Source: Macrococcus sp. DPC7161
Lineage (GTDB): Bacteria > Bacillota > Bacilli > Staphylococcales > Staphylococcaceae
DNA: 64,000 nt
Assembly (NCBI RefSeq): GCF_004117835.1
Contig: NZ_SDSC01000007.1
Coordinates: 28,138-92,137, forward strand
Reading direction: 5' to 3'
Shown here: positions 23,346-32,268 of the stretch, piece after piece
Position numbering within the stretch: position 1 is the first letter of the stretch
Layout of the letters: every line of letters starts with the position of its first letter
Translations under genes and position numbers: made by a program
Notes under the pieces: model-generated
Seen by the model: only the letters and a program-made list of their open reading frames with translations
Databases searched by the model: none
Told to the model about the DNA's origin: nothing

Positions 23346-23952
23346 ACCGAAATGTCAACCTACTGAAACGATTGAAGATACCAAAGTTTACTTATCACGA
23401 GATGATTATCAAATACATTACATCAATTGCGAAATATTTATAGAAGAAGACTTAAAGGAACTCGATACATTAAAGTTTACACAATGTACCTTTGAACCAT
23501 TCGAGCAAACTTTACATATTACAGATTGCATTTTTGAACAATGTACTCTATCAAATTGTATTATTCAAGATGCCAGTTTAAGACGTGTTCATTTTAATCA
23601 ATGTCAGATGATTGGCTTCTCACTAGATCAAATGCATTTAAAGGCTGTACTCTTTGAAGAATGTAAATTAGATTATTTTAACTTTGCATTATGTCAGTTA
23701 GATGGCATGACTTTTAAATCGATTACTGCAAAAGAAGGCTACTTTTTTCAAACAACGACAAAATCATGGCAAATACAAAAAAGCAGCTTAAAGCAATTAA
23801 ACTTAGTCGAAACATCGCTTTTAGACGTTGACTTATCCGATAGTGACATCGAAGGCATTACTGTACAACCGGATGATTTAAAAGGTGTTATTCTAAACCC
23901 TTATCAAGCACAAGATATTATTGAACTCTTCGGTATAAAAATAAAGGCGTGA
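23335..23952 (+). CDS. pentapeptide-repeat-like protein
   Basis: 205-residue protein with a pentad pattern of the A(D/N)LXX type from about residue 45 to 180 (for example FEQCTLSNCIIQDASLRRVHF and LVETSLLDVDLSDSD). This predicts a right-handed quadrilateral beta helix, rich in cysteine and glutamine. Qnr and MfpA proteins of this fold mimic DNA and protect gyrase, but most members are uncharacterised. Translationally coupled to coaW by an 11-nt overlap. Confidence 0.8.
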   Translation: MKPKPKCQPTETIEDTKVYLSRDDYQIHYINCEIFIEEDLKELDTLKFTQCTFEPFEQTLHITDCIFEQCTLSNCIIQDASLRRVHFNQCQMIGFSLDQMHLKAVLFEECKLDYFNFALCQLDGMTFKSITAKEGYFFQTTTKSWQIQKSSLKQLNLVETSLLDVDLSDSDIEGITVQPDDLKGVILNPYQAQDIIELFGIKIKA

Positions 23953-23969
23953 GCATGCTCACGCCTTTT
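23943..23969. terminator. bidirectional terminator between convergent genes
   Basis: Perfect palindrome AAAGGCGTGAG-CATG-CTCACGCCTTT. It overlaps the ends of both the pentapeptide-repeat gene (plus) and the ATP-grasp gene (minus), with T runs on both strands. Confidence 0.9.
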
Positions 23970-25149
23970 CTTTATTTCCAGACTTAATTTTTTCTTCTAA
24001 TGCCTTTTTAAACTGTTCTATCGTTTTATAATCTCCATGCCAAATACCAATAAATCTTGATGGAAATTCATTTTTCTCTTTGTAATCACCATCGTAATAA
24101 CTCAATGGAAACAATATGCCATGCTTTACCGCTTCTAATATTGTGTTAAAGAACGCTTCATTATCACCTTCTGAATAGTAAGCTAAGAAATTTTTATAAT
24201 CCCCATTTAAATAATCTTCTAATAATAACAATGAAGTTGAACCGTTTTGTCTAAAATTTAAATCAATCGCATAAATTGCACCTGTTTCATCGGTTAATAA
24301 ATCAAATCCCGCGATGCCTCTATACCCTGCGTCAACACCATTTTGCATAATATTACGTCCTGCTTCGATAATGGCCTCAGGTACTTCATGATCAATTTCA
24401 TTACCACGATATTTACCGTATTTTTCAGTGATTTGTAGAGATGCACCTATGTATTCTATCGTTTGCCCATCACTCGCATATTGTACACAGTAATTTTTAT
24501 CTGCTTGAATATAATCTTCTACAATAAATAACTCTGTTTCATTGTCTTCGTGAATTCTTGCTAAACTCTTATGTTTATCTTCATCGTTATAACAAATCAT
24601 CACACCATAACCACCAGCAGTTGGATGCTCACCACCTGGTTTGATCACATAAGGATAATCAAATTGAGCTAAAACACTTTCTAATTTGGCTTTTTCAATC
24701 ACTTCTCGATGCGGCAAATATTTGCCTCCTGTCCATTTTGAAAGCAATGTTTTATTATTTAAATCTAAAAATAATTGTCTATCCACTGCATAGCTTCCTT
24801 CTGGCACTAATCCTTCACCATGTGGATATTGGAAGTACAATTGTTTTCCCTCTTCAACACAAGTCTTAAGTACATTTTCATAATCTGCCTTTGTTTCATA
24901 TGTCAAATAATGATTTGGCATATCGATATTCACAGCATCAAAAAGTTGTTTAATTTTATCTGTCACTGTCGCTTCATGCACAATAACTGGCAATGGTGAT
25001 GCAATAAGTAACTCACGTGAAGTAAGTAAGTTTGATTGATGCGTTTCAGGTTGTAACCACGGATTGTATTCATAAGACGGTCTTGATGAATATACAACTT
25101 TGTCTCCGTATAATTCTAATAAATTCAACTTCAAATTCAGTTTAGCCAT
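23959..25149 (-). CDS. ATP-grasp family ligase
   Basis: 396-residue ATP-grasp enzyme: PYVIKPGGEHPTAGGYGVMI is the ATP-binding loop, FIVEDYIQADKNYCVQY the second strand pair, and DLNFRQNGSTS the Mg-binding end. ATP-grasp enzymes join a carboxylate to an amine or thiol; the substrate here is unknown. The gene overlaps the M20 amidohydrolase by 8 nt, and both lie under a SAM-I riboswitch. I infer a role in sulfur amino acid metabolism, perhaps making a dipeptide or conjugate. Confidence 0.85.
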   Translation of the reverse strand: MAKLNLKLNLLELYGDKVVYSSRPSYEYNPWLQPETHQSNLLTSRELLIASPLPVIVHEATVTDKIKQLFDAVNIDMPNHYLTYETKADYENVLKTCVEEGKQLYFQYPHGEGLVPEGSYAVDRQLFLDLNNKTLLSKWTGGKYLPHREVIEKAKLESVLAQFDYPYVIKPGGEHPTAGGYGVMICYNDEDKHKSLARIHEDNETELFIVEDYIQADKNYCVQYASDGQTIEYIGASLQITEKYGKYRGNEIDHEVPEAIIEAGRNIMQNGVDAGYRGIAGFDLLTDETGAIYAIDLNFRQNGSTSLLLLEDYLNGDYKNFLAYYSEGDNEAFFNTILEAVKHGILFPLSYYDGDYKEKNEFPSRFIGIWHGDYKTIEQFKKALEEKIKSGNKEKA

Positions 25150-26329
25150 ATACTTGCTCCTTTAATATCTTGTGTAACGCCTTAATTTCTTCTAATTGTG
25201 CTGAATCTTTTAACAGTTCTAGCGCCATTGTCGACATGATTTTTGCACCTTGGAACAATCCATGGTCACCGTGTGGACTTTTTGCCGCTTGTTCAAATTC
25301 ATAAGTATGACCGACCAATGTTGAAGGTCCAATTTTAATATGTGGATGAATGGTCGGTATGATATGACTTACATTCCCTGTATCCGTTGATCCGAAACCA
25401 AAATCATCGTGTAAAATAACTTCATCATGCATTTTTGCATGACGCTCAAACAAGTCGTCTAATAAATCATTTCGAATAAATTCATTTACGCCATTTTGAA
25501 TATGTGTTAATTTATATGTCGCACCTGCAGTAATACTCGCTCCTTGTGCCACACGGTCGACTTTACCGGTTAAAATGTTTAAGTCTTTTCTTGAAATACT
25601 ACGTGTATAAAATCTCGCCTTTGTGTACTCTGGAACAATATTCGCACTTGCGCCACCTTCTAAAATAATACCATGTACTTTATCTGTCTTTTTAATATGT
25701 TGACGCAATTGACTAATACCATTAAAGAAGCTGATCATCGCATCGAGTGCGTTAATACCATTATGTGCATTCTCAGAAGCGTGGGCACTTTTGCCGAAAA
25801 ATTCTACTTCAAATACATCTACCGCAAGTGTCGGCACTGTTCGATAGGACTCATGACCAGGGTGAATCATTAAAGCAACATCACTTGAATCAAAGACACC
25901 ATTTTTGGCATACGTGGCTTTCGCACTCCCGTTAACGCCACCTTCTTCTGCTGGACAACCAAACACACGAATCACACCACCTGTTTCATCAATCACTTGT
26001 TTCAGTGCGATACCAGCAAGTACACTACTCGTACCAATAATATTGTGTCCACAAGCATGTCCAATTTCAGGTAGCGCATCGTATTCTGCTAAAAATGCGA
26101 TATTGGCACCTGGCTCTCCTGAATCATACGTTGCAATAAATCCTGTTTCATGGCCATGAATGTCTCGTTCAACTTGAAATCCTTCTTTTTCTAATTGCTT
26201 AGATAAAGTTCTAGAAGCAAAAAATTCTTCATTCCCAAGCTCCGGGTGTGCATGAATTTGATGGCTAATATTTTGGTAAACTTTTTGATTTTGGTTGATA
26301 TATTGAATCACACGTTGTTCTAAAGTCAT
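25142..26329 (-). CDS. M20 family amidohydrolase
   Basis: 395-residue metallopeptidase of the M20/Ama/HipO type. Metal ligands lie in FLAEYDALPEIGHACGHN, PAEEGGVNG and the C-terminal DFGFGSTDTGNVSHIIPT and VGHTYEFEQ segments. Family members remove N-acyl groups or split small peptides; YxeP/YtnL-type members serve sulfur recycling. The start at 26329 is fixed by AAGGAGG seven nt upstream (ATG two codons earlier abuts it). First gene of the S-box operon. Confidence 0.88.
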   Translation of the reverse strand: MTLEQRVIQYINQNQKVYQNISHQIHAHPELGNEEFFASRTLSKQLEKEGFQVERDIHGHETGFIATYDSGEPGANIAFLAEYDALPEIGHACGHNIIGTSSVLAGIALKQVIDETGGVIRVFGCPAEEGGVNGSAKATYAKNGVFDSSDVALMIHPGHESYRTVPTLAVDVFEVEFFGKSAHASENAHNGINALDAMISFFNGISQLRQHIKKTDKVHGIILEGGASANIVPEYTKARFYTRSISRKDLNILTGKVDRVAQGASITAGATYKLTHIQNGVNEFIRNDLLDDLFERHAKMHDEVILHDDFGFGSTDTGNVSHIIPTIHPHIKIGPSTLVGHTYEFEQAAKSPHGDHGLFQGAKIMSTMALELLKDSAQLEEIKALHKILKEQVYG

Positions 26330-26347
26330 AAACATCCTCCTTATATT

Positions 26348-26383
26348 AAAAAAGACACCACTTAAAAGATAAGTGATGTCTTA
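26348..26383 (-). terminator. S-box intrinsic terminator
   Basis: 12-bp stem AAGACATCACTT/AAGTGGTGTCTT (one G-U pair) at 26352-26382 on the minus strand, followed by six T. It is the expression platform of the riboswitch just upstream; its 5' arm can alternatively pair within the leader. Confidence 0.88.
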
Positions 26384-26385
26384 AG

Positions 26386-26479
26386 CTTATCTTTCAGCTA
26401 ATCGCTGTAGGAGTTAGCACCTTACATTTGCAGGTTGCCGGACGTCACTGGGCCTAGTCCCTCGGTCTCTCTTGATAAG
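26386..26479 (-). ncRNA. SAM-I riboswitch (S-box)
   Basis: Minus-strand leader with the classic S-box layout: P1 closing strands CTTATC (26479-26474) and GATAAG (26391-26386), AAGAGAG after the first P1 arm, the conserved GGGACTAGGCCC and CCGGCAACC stretches, then GGTGCTAACTCC-TACAGC and GAAAGATAAG. SAM binding should favour the terminator at 26348-26383 and switch off the M20 and ATP-grasp genes. Confidence 0.95.
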
Positions 26480-26591
26480 TATTTGATTTTTGTTTAACTA
26501 TAAGGTTTTTTCAAGTTATTGTCAATAAAATATTCAGAATTTTCATGATTTCTATCATCATTTTATTCGATTTCAATGAAAATTAAATGAA

Positions 26592-28220
26592 TTATTGTAC
26601 AGGTAAACGAATTTCAAATTGCGTCCCTTCACCACTTGAATGAACTTCGATTTTACCGTTATGAGCTTCAACGATTTGTTTACTTACACTTAAACCAATA
26701 CCTGAGCCACTATGATGATCTGTCGTTTTTTGTCCTCGGTAAAATTGATCAAAAATATGTGGCAAATCATTAGGATCAATGCCTGAACCATTGTCTGAAA
26801 TCTTGATGATGGCTTCGTTACCCTCAACAAAAGTATTAATCCAAACATTCACATCTTTATTGTGTAAGAAACTATTCGTAATAATGTTATTCATCACACG
26901 GTCCATTCGTTCACTATCTATCATCACTGAAATTTCAGTATCATTGACATAGGCTAAATAATCATTATTAAATTTCGATACAAAATCCTTAATATATCCA
27001 TTTAATAACACAGGTTCAGGATGAATATCGATGCCATCATTTTTAAGTTGATACGTCATATTTAAATCTTTTAATAACTGGTCAATGTATTCTGATTTAT
27101 CCTCAATAATCTTCGTGAATTTCAAACGTTCTTCATCCGTCATTTCCATGCCTGAATTTAAAATTTTAGAATAACCATATATCGAGCTGAGCGGTGTTTT
27201 AATATCATGCGTAATGCCTCGCACCCAATCTTCACGTAATTTATTCACCTTTTGTCTATAATCTTTATCGTTGGATAACTTATGCGTCAATTTACTAATA
27301 GCTTTATCGACCGCGTCATACATACGGTATTTTCTTTTTAAATAACCATTTTTATAGAGTTTCGTATTATTTGGTGATTGATAATGCTCAAGTCCAAGTT
27401 GTTCTACCCATGAAATGTAATGAAGTAGTGGTCTTGTTAACCTACCACCAATTAACCATGCGATGAAAATAATAATTAAAATGATGATGATATTAAAGAC
27501 AGAGAACCATTTCGCAAATATCTTTAACGCATCTACAAGCTCTTTATTGTATTTTAAATCATCAGAGTATATTGAACGCTCATCTTGAACATCCTCATTC
27601 TTTTTCACAATAAAGTATTTCACTTTCTTTTTAGTAAAAGTTGTAAATGCATACTTCGAATAATCATCCGTATTATAATTTCTAAAGATTTCGCGATTCA
27701 CATCTTTAACGTTCAAATTACCGATAACCTTTTCTACACCTTTACCTTTGACATACTTAAATAAAGACATGTGTTTTTTCTTTAAATAGTCATATCGATC
27801 TTTCGCATCCACTTCAAATTTCATTTTTGATCTTAACATTGGATTATATTCAACAAAGATGACTTCAATATCTTTCTCCGTTTGCCATGTCGAATACAGC
27901 CATTCGTCATATTCCGCAAGCGGTAATAATTTTTCTTTGCCTGATTGATAGATGATTTTATTATTTTTTTTAACATAAAGTGTACCAGATTCTTTCACTT
28001 TATCTAATAAAACCTTTTTCACCTTAACATTATCAGTAGAAGTATCAATATAACTACGCATCGTAGTCGTCGATTCGTCCATTACATACGTTTCTAATAA
28101 TTTATCTTGATAAACAGAAAACGCGGCGCCGATTGTGCCGAGCACAACTAATGTAAATAAAATATAAAACAGAAAGAAATAGCCGATTAATCTGTAAATA
28201 AATTTTTGACTCAAATTCAT
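26592..28220 (-). CDS. sensor histidine kinase, OmpR-partner type
   Basis: 542-residue kinase. Membrane segments at about 9-36 and 240-258 enclose an extracytoplasmic sensor of roughly 200 residues rich in Lys, Tyr and Asp. A HAMP-like linker precedes the dimerisation box GITHDIKTPLSSIYGY with phospho-acceptor His338. ATPase N-box (RVMNNIITNSFLHN), G1 (DNGSGID) and G2 (GSGIGLSVS) are complete. Overlaps its response regulator by 4 nt (ATGA). Signal and targets unknown; I do not recognise it as GraS, VraS, SaeS, ArlS or HssS. Confidence 0.92.
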   Translation of the reverse strand: MNLSQKFIYRLIGYFFLFYILFTLVVLGTIGAAFSVYQDKLLETYVMDESTTTMRSYIDTSTDNVKVKKVLLDKVKESGTLYVKKNNKIIYQSGKEKLLPLAEYDEWLYSTWQTEKDIEVIFVEYNPMLRSKMKFEVDAKDRYDYLKKKHMSLFKYVKGKGVEKVIGNLNVKDVNREIFRNYNTDDYSKYAFTTFTKKKVKYFIVKKNEDVQDERSIYSDDLKYNKELVDALKIFAKWFSVFNIIIILIIIFIAWLIGGRLTRPLLHYISWVEQLGLEHYQSPNNTKLYKNGYLKRKYRMYDAVDKAISKLTHKLSNDKDYRQKVNKLREDWVRGITHDIKTPLSSIYGYSKILNSGMEMTDEERLKFTKIIEDKSEYIDQLLKDLNMTYQLKNDGIDIHPEPVLLNGYIKDFVSKFNNDYLAYVNDTEISVMIDSERMDRVMNNIITNSFLHNKDVNVWINTFVEGNEAIIKISDNGSGIDPNDLPHIFDQFYRGQKTTDHHSGSGIGLSVSKQIVEAHNGKIEVHSSGEGTQFEIRLPVQ

Positions 28221-28885
28221 AGATTTCTACCAGACTTCAACATATATCCAGTGCCACGAGCTGTCACTAAAAATTTAGGGTCACTTGGATTTTCTTCGAG
28301 TAATTGTCGTAACTTACGAATATAAACCATAATGATATTGTCATCGACAAAATGACTATCCCAAACCGCTTCATAAATACGTTCTTTAGACAAAATCATA
28401 TCTTGATTTTCGTATAAAAATTGCATCAATAAATAACTTTTCCCTGAAAGTTCATGTTTTGTACCACGCACAGTCAATAAAGCACGGCGCTCATCAAATT
28501 CATATGGCTTATTGTAATGTTGACCGACATATCTTACTAAGTTTGCTTTTATACGTGCAACAAGTTCCATTGGATTGAATGGTTTCGTGATATAATCATC
28601 CGCACCTGTTTTAAATCCTCTTAATTTATCTTGATCCGCTGTATTGGCAGAAACGTAAATAATCGGTGCATCCGATTGATTTCTAATTTTTTCGGCCAAA
28701 GTAAAACCTGAGCCATCCCCTAAATTAATATCTAATATATACATTTCAAATTGATCATCTAAAACATCTAACGCATCTTGATACGTATGTTTTAAAGTCA
28801 CTTTTTGAAACCCTTCTTTAAACAATAAAAATCGAATCATTTCAGCAATTTCTACTTCATCTTCTACAATTAATATTCTTGGCAT
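28217..28885 (-). CDS. OmpR/PhoB-family response regulator
   Basis: 222-residue regulator: receiver with phospho-acceptor Asp52 (MYILDINLGDGSG) and Lys in TKPFNPMEL, then a winged-helix output domain (ELSGKSYLLMQFLYENQD, VDDNIIMVYIRKLRQLLE). I chose the ATG at 28885 (MPRILIVEDE), with GGGAG seven nt upstream; the open frame to 29011 runs through the divergent promoter region and lacks family residues. Paired with the overlapping kinase. Divergent from the mccAB-luxS operon. Confidence 0.92.
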   Translation of the reverse strand: MPRILIVEDEVEIAEMIRFLLFKEGFQKVTLKHTYQDALDVLDDQFEMYILDINLGDGSGFTLAEKIRNQSDAPIIYVSANTADQDKLRGFKTGADDYITKPFNPMELVARIKANLVRYVGQHYNKPYEFDERRALLTVRGTKHELSGKSYLLMQFLYENQDMILSKERIYEAVWDSHFVDDNIIMVYIRKLRQLLEENPSDPKFLVTARGTGYMLKSGRNL

Positions 28886-28990
28886 ATGTCCACTCCCTTT
28901 AACAAAGTTATACCATAAAAAAGAAAAAACATGGGTGTAATTATAAAATTTTAAGTGCATTTTAAAATTAAATATAGGAAAATCAAACAC

Positions 28991-29019
28991 TTGAAGTTTC
29001 ATAAAGTGCATGGTATTAT
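28991..29019 (+). promoter_or_regulatory. sigma-A promoter of the methyltransferase/mcc/luxS operon
   Basis: TTGAAG (28991-28996) and TATTAT (29014-29019) with 17-nt spacing, about 60 nt before the GTG start at 29080. It runs opposite to the response-regulator gene. Confidence 0.75.
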
Positions 29020-29021
29020 TA

Positions 29022-29044
29022 ATTCCGAGTAATCTGATAGGAAT
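29022..29044 (+). promoter_or_regulatory. candidate repressor operator (CymR-like)
   Basis: Inverted repeat ATTCC-N13-GGAAT placed directly after the -10 box, over the predicted transcription start. CymR, the Rrf2-type cysteine repressor, is known to bind CC/GG-containing imperfect palindromes in front of mccAB operons. The match is suggestive by position and half-site only. Confidence 0.5.
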
Positions 29045-29079
29045 AAAAAGTTTTATTAAACTTATAGGAGTGATTTAAG

Positions 29080-30600
29080 GTGTCATTACCTTTTATGGAT
29101 ATATTTAAAGAATGGGCACATGATTATGATGGTGCTGTTTCAGGAGAAAATCCTGAGTATAAAGATGTATTTGTCAATTATGATTTTATGTTACAACAAG
29201 CAAGCCAAGAAGCATTCGGTCATACGATCGAATTTGGACCAGGGACTGGTAATTTAACCCATAAACTGATGCAACGCGGCTTAAAAGTAACACCTGTTGA
29301 ACCAAGCGAAGACATGCTTAAGATTGGTGAAGCAAAGACGGGTTTATCTTTTGTTACTGGTGATTTTTTAAATTTTGATGTTCAAGATTATGATACTATA
29401 ATTTCATCATTCGCCTTTCATCACCTTACAGATGAGGAAAAACACTCAGCTTTAAAAATGTATTACAATGCACTACCTACGGGTGGTAAAGTCGTTATTT
29501 TAGATACCATGTTCAATTCTATGGAAGAGAAACAAGGCATGATTGACTACTATACAGCGTTAGGGTTTACAAATTTAGTTGATGATTTAAATCGAGAATA
29601 TTATCCATATAAAAGTACAATGCAATCCATTTCAAAAAAAGTTGGATTTAAATATCAAAGTACGCAAATGAATCGTTTTGCACACTTGCAAGTACTTACT
29701 AAACAACCTTTCAAACGCCCGATGGATTTAATCGGTGACACACCTATGGTTGAATTAACAACATTTCCATTAAATACAGGCAATCGATTATTCGTTAAAC
29801 TTGAAAGTTATAACTTGGGTGGTTCCGTGAAAGATCGCCTTGGTATGCATATGGTAGAAAGTGCATTAGCACGTGGCGATATTAAAACGGGCACTATTGT
29901 TGATGCGACTGCAGGCAATACAGGTATTGGTTTGGCACTCGCCGCTTTAAAACATCACCTTACTTTACGCGTATATGTCCCTGAAAAATTCTCTCAAGAA
30001 AAACAAGACATCATGCGTGCCCTTGGTGCTGAAGTGATTAATACACCTACTGAAGGTGGCATGATTCAAGCACGTGAAGCAGCAATGGCATTTGCACAGT
30101 CAACGGGTGCTTATTTTACGAATCAATTTGAATCACTGGATAACCCAGCAAGTTATCAATCATTAATTCAAGAAATTGAAACAGAAGTTGATCGTGTTGA
30201 TATGATTGTAGCAGGTGCTGGTAGTGGTGGTACATTCAGTGCACTATCTGAATACTTTACTGATGCACATCGCGTCGTTGTGGAACCTGAGGGCTCTATT
30301 TTAAATGGTGGTGCATCTGGTAGTCACCGTACTGAAGGTATTGGTGTTGAGCAGTGGCCAGTTTACTTAAAACGAGAAAACATCGATGCCATCGAAACCA
30401 TTTCTGACATTGATGCATTCACAAAAGTATCAGAATTGGCACAAAAAGAAGGACTACTCGTTGGTAGTTCATCAGGTGCGGCATTAATGGCAGCACTGAA
30501 TCAACAAAAACAATTCACACATCAAAATATCGTTGTCATATTTCCTGATGCAGCTGAACGCTATTTATCAAAAGGTATTTTTAATATTGAAGGAGAATAA
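29080..30600 (+). CDS. mccA: fused SAM methyltransferase-cystathionine beta-synthase
   Basis: 506-residue two-domain protein. Residues 1-205 are a class I methyltransferase like Bacillus YrrT (SAM loop EFGPGTGNLT at 51-60, ISSFAFHHLTDEEK). Residues 215-506 are a PLP-dependent O-acetylserine-dependent cystathionine beta-synthase (IGDTPMVEL, PLP lysine Lys251 in GGSVKDR, TAGNTGIGLA, GAGSGGTFSA). No stop or ribosome site separates the domains. The GTG start at 29080 follows AGGAG. In Bacillus yrrT and mccA are separate genes. Predicted to join homocysteine to O-acetylserine. Confidence 0.88.
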   Translation: MSLPFMDIFKEWAHDYDGAVSGENPEYKDVFVNYDFMLQQASQEAFGHTIEFGPGTGNLTHKLMQRGLKVTPVEPSEDMLKIGEAKTGLSFVTGDFLNFDVQDYDTIISSFAFHHLTDEEKHSALKMYYNALPTGGKVVILDTMFNSMEEKQGMIDYYTALGFTNLVDDLNREYYPYKSTMQSISKKVGFKYQSTQMNRFAHLQVLTKQPFKRPMDLIGDTPMVELTTFPLNTGNRLFVKLESYNLGGSVKDRLGMHMVESALARGDIKTGTIVDATAGNTGIGLALAALKHHLTLRVYVPEKFSQEKQDIMRALGAEVINTPTEGGMIQAREAAMAFAQSTGAYFTNQFESLDNPASYQSLIQEIETEVDRVDMIVAGAGSGGTFSALSEYFTDAHRVVVEPEGSILNGGASGSHRTEGIGVEQWPVYLKRENIDAIETISDIDAFTKVSELAQKEGLLVGSSSGAALMAALNQQKQFTHQNIVVIFPDAAERYLSKGIFNIEGE

Positions 30601-30604
30601 TAAA

Positions 30605-31750
30605 ATGAAGAAAAAAACAATGATGATCCATGGTGGTCAAACAACAGATCAATTTACAGGTTCGGTGAATACACCGATATATCAAACAAGTACATACAAA
30701 CAAGACGGTATTGGTAACTTACGTCAAGGATATGAATATTCACGTACTAAAAACCCAACACGTACAGCTTTAGAAACTTTGATTGCAGATTTAGAGCATG
30801 GTCATGAAGGCTTTGCATTTGGTTCAGGTATGGCTGCAGTATCAACAGTCATTATGTTATTAGACGCTGGTGACCATATCGTTGTTGGTAGCGACGTTTA
30901 TGGTGGTACTTACCGTGTATTTACAAAAGTATTTGACCGTATTGGTATTAAATCGACATTTGTAGATACAACAGACGTTGAAGCTGTTAAAGCAGCCATC
31001 ACTCCAGAAACAAAAATGTTATATATCGAAACACCAACTAACCCATTATTAAATGTTACAGACATTCGCGCAATGGTTGAAATTGCTCAAGCAAATGATT
31101 TAATATCGGTGGTAGATAACACATTTATGACACCATATTTCCAAAATCCAATTGATTTAGGTATTGATATTGTCTTACATTCAGCTACTAAATACATTGG
31201 TGGTCATAGTGATGTTGTGGCTGGTTTACTTGTTTCTCGTACACCTGAATTATCTGAACGTATCCATTTCATCCAAAACTCAGTTGGTGGCGTATTAGGA
31301 CCACAAGATAGTTTCTTATTAGTGCGTGGTATTAAAACTTTAGCATTACGTATGGAACAAACTGAAAAGACAACAATGAAAATCGTTGACTTCTTAACTT
31401 CTCATGACAAAGTGACGAAAGTATTCCATCCATCATTATTAGATGAAACACGTAAAGCGATTCATGAATCACAAAGTAATGGTTACGGTGGTATGATTTC
31501 ATTCGATGTCGCCTCTAAAGAAAACGCTGAATTACTTGTGAAATCATTAAAATATTTCACATTAGCAGAATCATTAGGTGCTGTTGAAAGTTTAATTTCA
31601 GTACCAAGCCAAATGACACATGCATCAATCCCACGTGAACGTCGTTTAGAATTGGGCATTACAGATGGTTTAGTACGTATTTCTGTGGGTATTGAAGATG
31701 CAGAAGACTTATTAGAAGATTTAACTGAAGGATTCAAACTTTTAAAATAG
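30605..31750 (+). CDS. mccB: cystathionine gamma-lyase / homocysteine gamma-lyase
   Basis: 381-residue Cys/Met metabolism PLP enzyme: [20 protein letters not shown] at the start, [13 protein letters not shown], and the PLP lysine in [12 protein letters not shown]. It should split cystathionine to cysteine, completing reverse transsulfuration after MccA. The start at 30605 ([11 protein letters not shown]) follows GAAGGAG four nt after the mccA stop; an in-frame upstream extension overlaps mccA. Metal-free lyase versus MetB-type synthase is decided by operon context. Confidence 0.9.
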   Translation: MKKKTMMIHGGQTTDQFTGSVNTPIYQTSTYKQDGIGNLRQGYEYSRTKNPTRTALETLIADLEHGHEGFAFGSGMAAVSTVIMLLDAGDHIVVGSDVYGGTYRVFTKVFDRIGIKSTFVDTTDVEAVKAAITPETKMLYIETPTNPLLNVTDIRAMVEIAQANDLISVVDNTFMTPYFQNPIDLGIDIVLHSATKYIGGHSDVVAGLLVSRTPELSERIHFIQNSVGGVLGPQDSFLLVRGIKTLALRMEQTEKTTMKIVDFLTSHDKVTKVFHPSLLDETRKAIHESQSNGYGGMISFDVASKENAELLVKSLKYFTLAESLGAVESLISVPSQMTHASIPRERRLELGITDGLVRISVGIEDAEDLLEDLTEGFKLLK

Positions 31751-31761
31751 GAGTGTTTCAA

Positions 31762-32229
31762 ATGGAAAAGAAAATGAATGTAGAAAGCTTTAACTTAGAT
31801 CATACAAAAGTAGCTGCACCATTTATTCGATTAGCAGGGATTAAAGAAGGTATTAAAGGTGATGTCATTCATAAATATGACATCCGCTTCAAACAACCTA
31901 ATAAAGCACATATGGAAATGCCTGCATTACACTCATTAGAACATTTAATGGCTGAAAACATCCGTAACCATACAGATAAAGTTGTAGACTTATCACCAAT
32001 GGGTTGCCAAACTGGTTTTTATTTATCATTAATTAATCATGATGATTATGAAGATGTACTAGTCATCGTTGAAAAGACATTACAAGACGTGTTAGCAGCT
32101 ACAGAAGTACCAGCATGTAACGAAGTACAATGTGGATGGGCAGCAAGCCACTCACTTGAAGGTGCACAAAGTTTAGCTCAAGAAATGTTAAACGAAAAAG
32201 CATCATGGTCAGTCGTTTTTGCAGAGTAA
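31762..32229 (+). CDS. luxS: S-ribosylhomocysteine lyase
   Basis: 155-residue LuxS, which splits S-ribosylhomocysteine into homocysteine and DPD, the precursor of AI-2. Metal ligands are His57 and His61 with Glu60 in ALHSLEHLM and a cysteine in [12 protein letters not shown]; the catalytic cysteine is in SPMGCQTGF. Start at 31762 after AGGAG. It closes the operon: LuxS feeds homocysteine to MccA and MccB, so SAM by-products are turned into cysteine. Confidence 0.97.
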   Translation: MEKKMNVESFNLDHTKVAAPFIRLAGIKEGIKGDVIHKYDIRFKQPNKAHMEMPALHSLEHLMAENIRNHTDKVVDLSPMGCQTGFYLSLINHDDYEDVLVIVEKTLQDVLAATEVPACNEVQCGWAASHSLEGAQSLAQEMLNEKASWSVVFAE

Positions 32230-32234
32230 ATTAA

Positions 32235-32268
32235 AAATGCACTCCGAATAATTTCGGAGTGCATTTTT
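32235..32268. terminator. bidirectional terminator luxS / hypothetical
   Basis: 14-bp stem AAATGCACTCCGAA/TTCGGAGTGCATTT at 32235-32266 between the convergent luxS and membrane-anchored hypothetical genes, with T runs on both strands. Confidence 0.92.

Noticed and set aside
28886..29011. N-terminal extension of the response regulator
   Set aside because: The extra 42 codons precede the standard MPRILIVEDE start, lack a ribosome site and run over the divergent mcc promoter.
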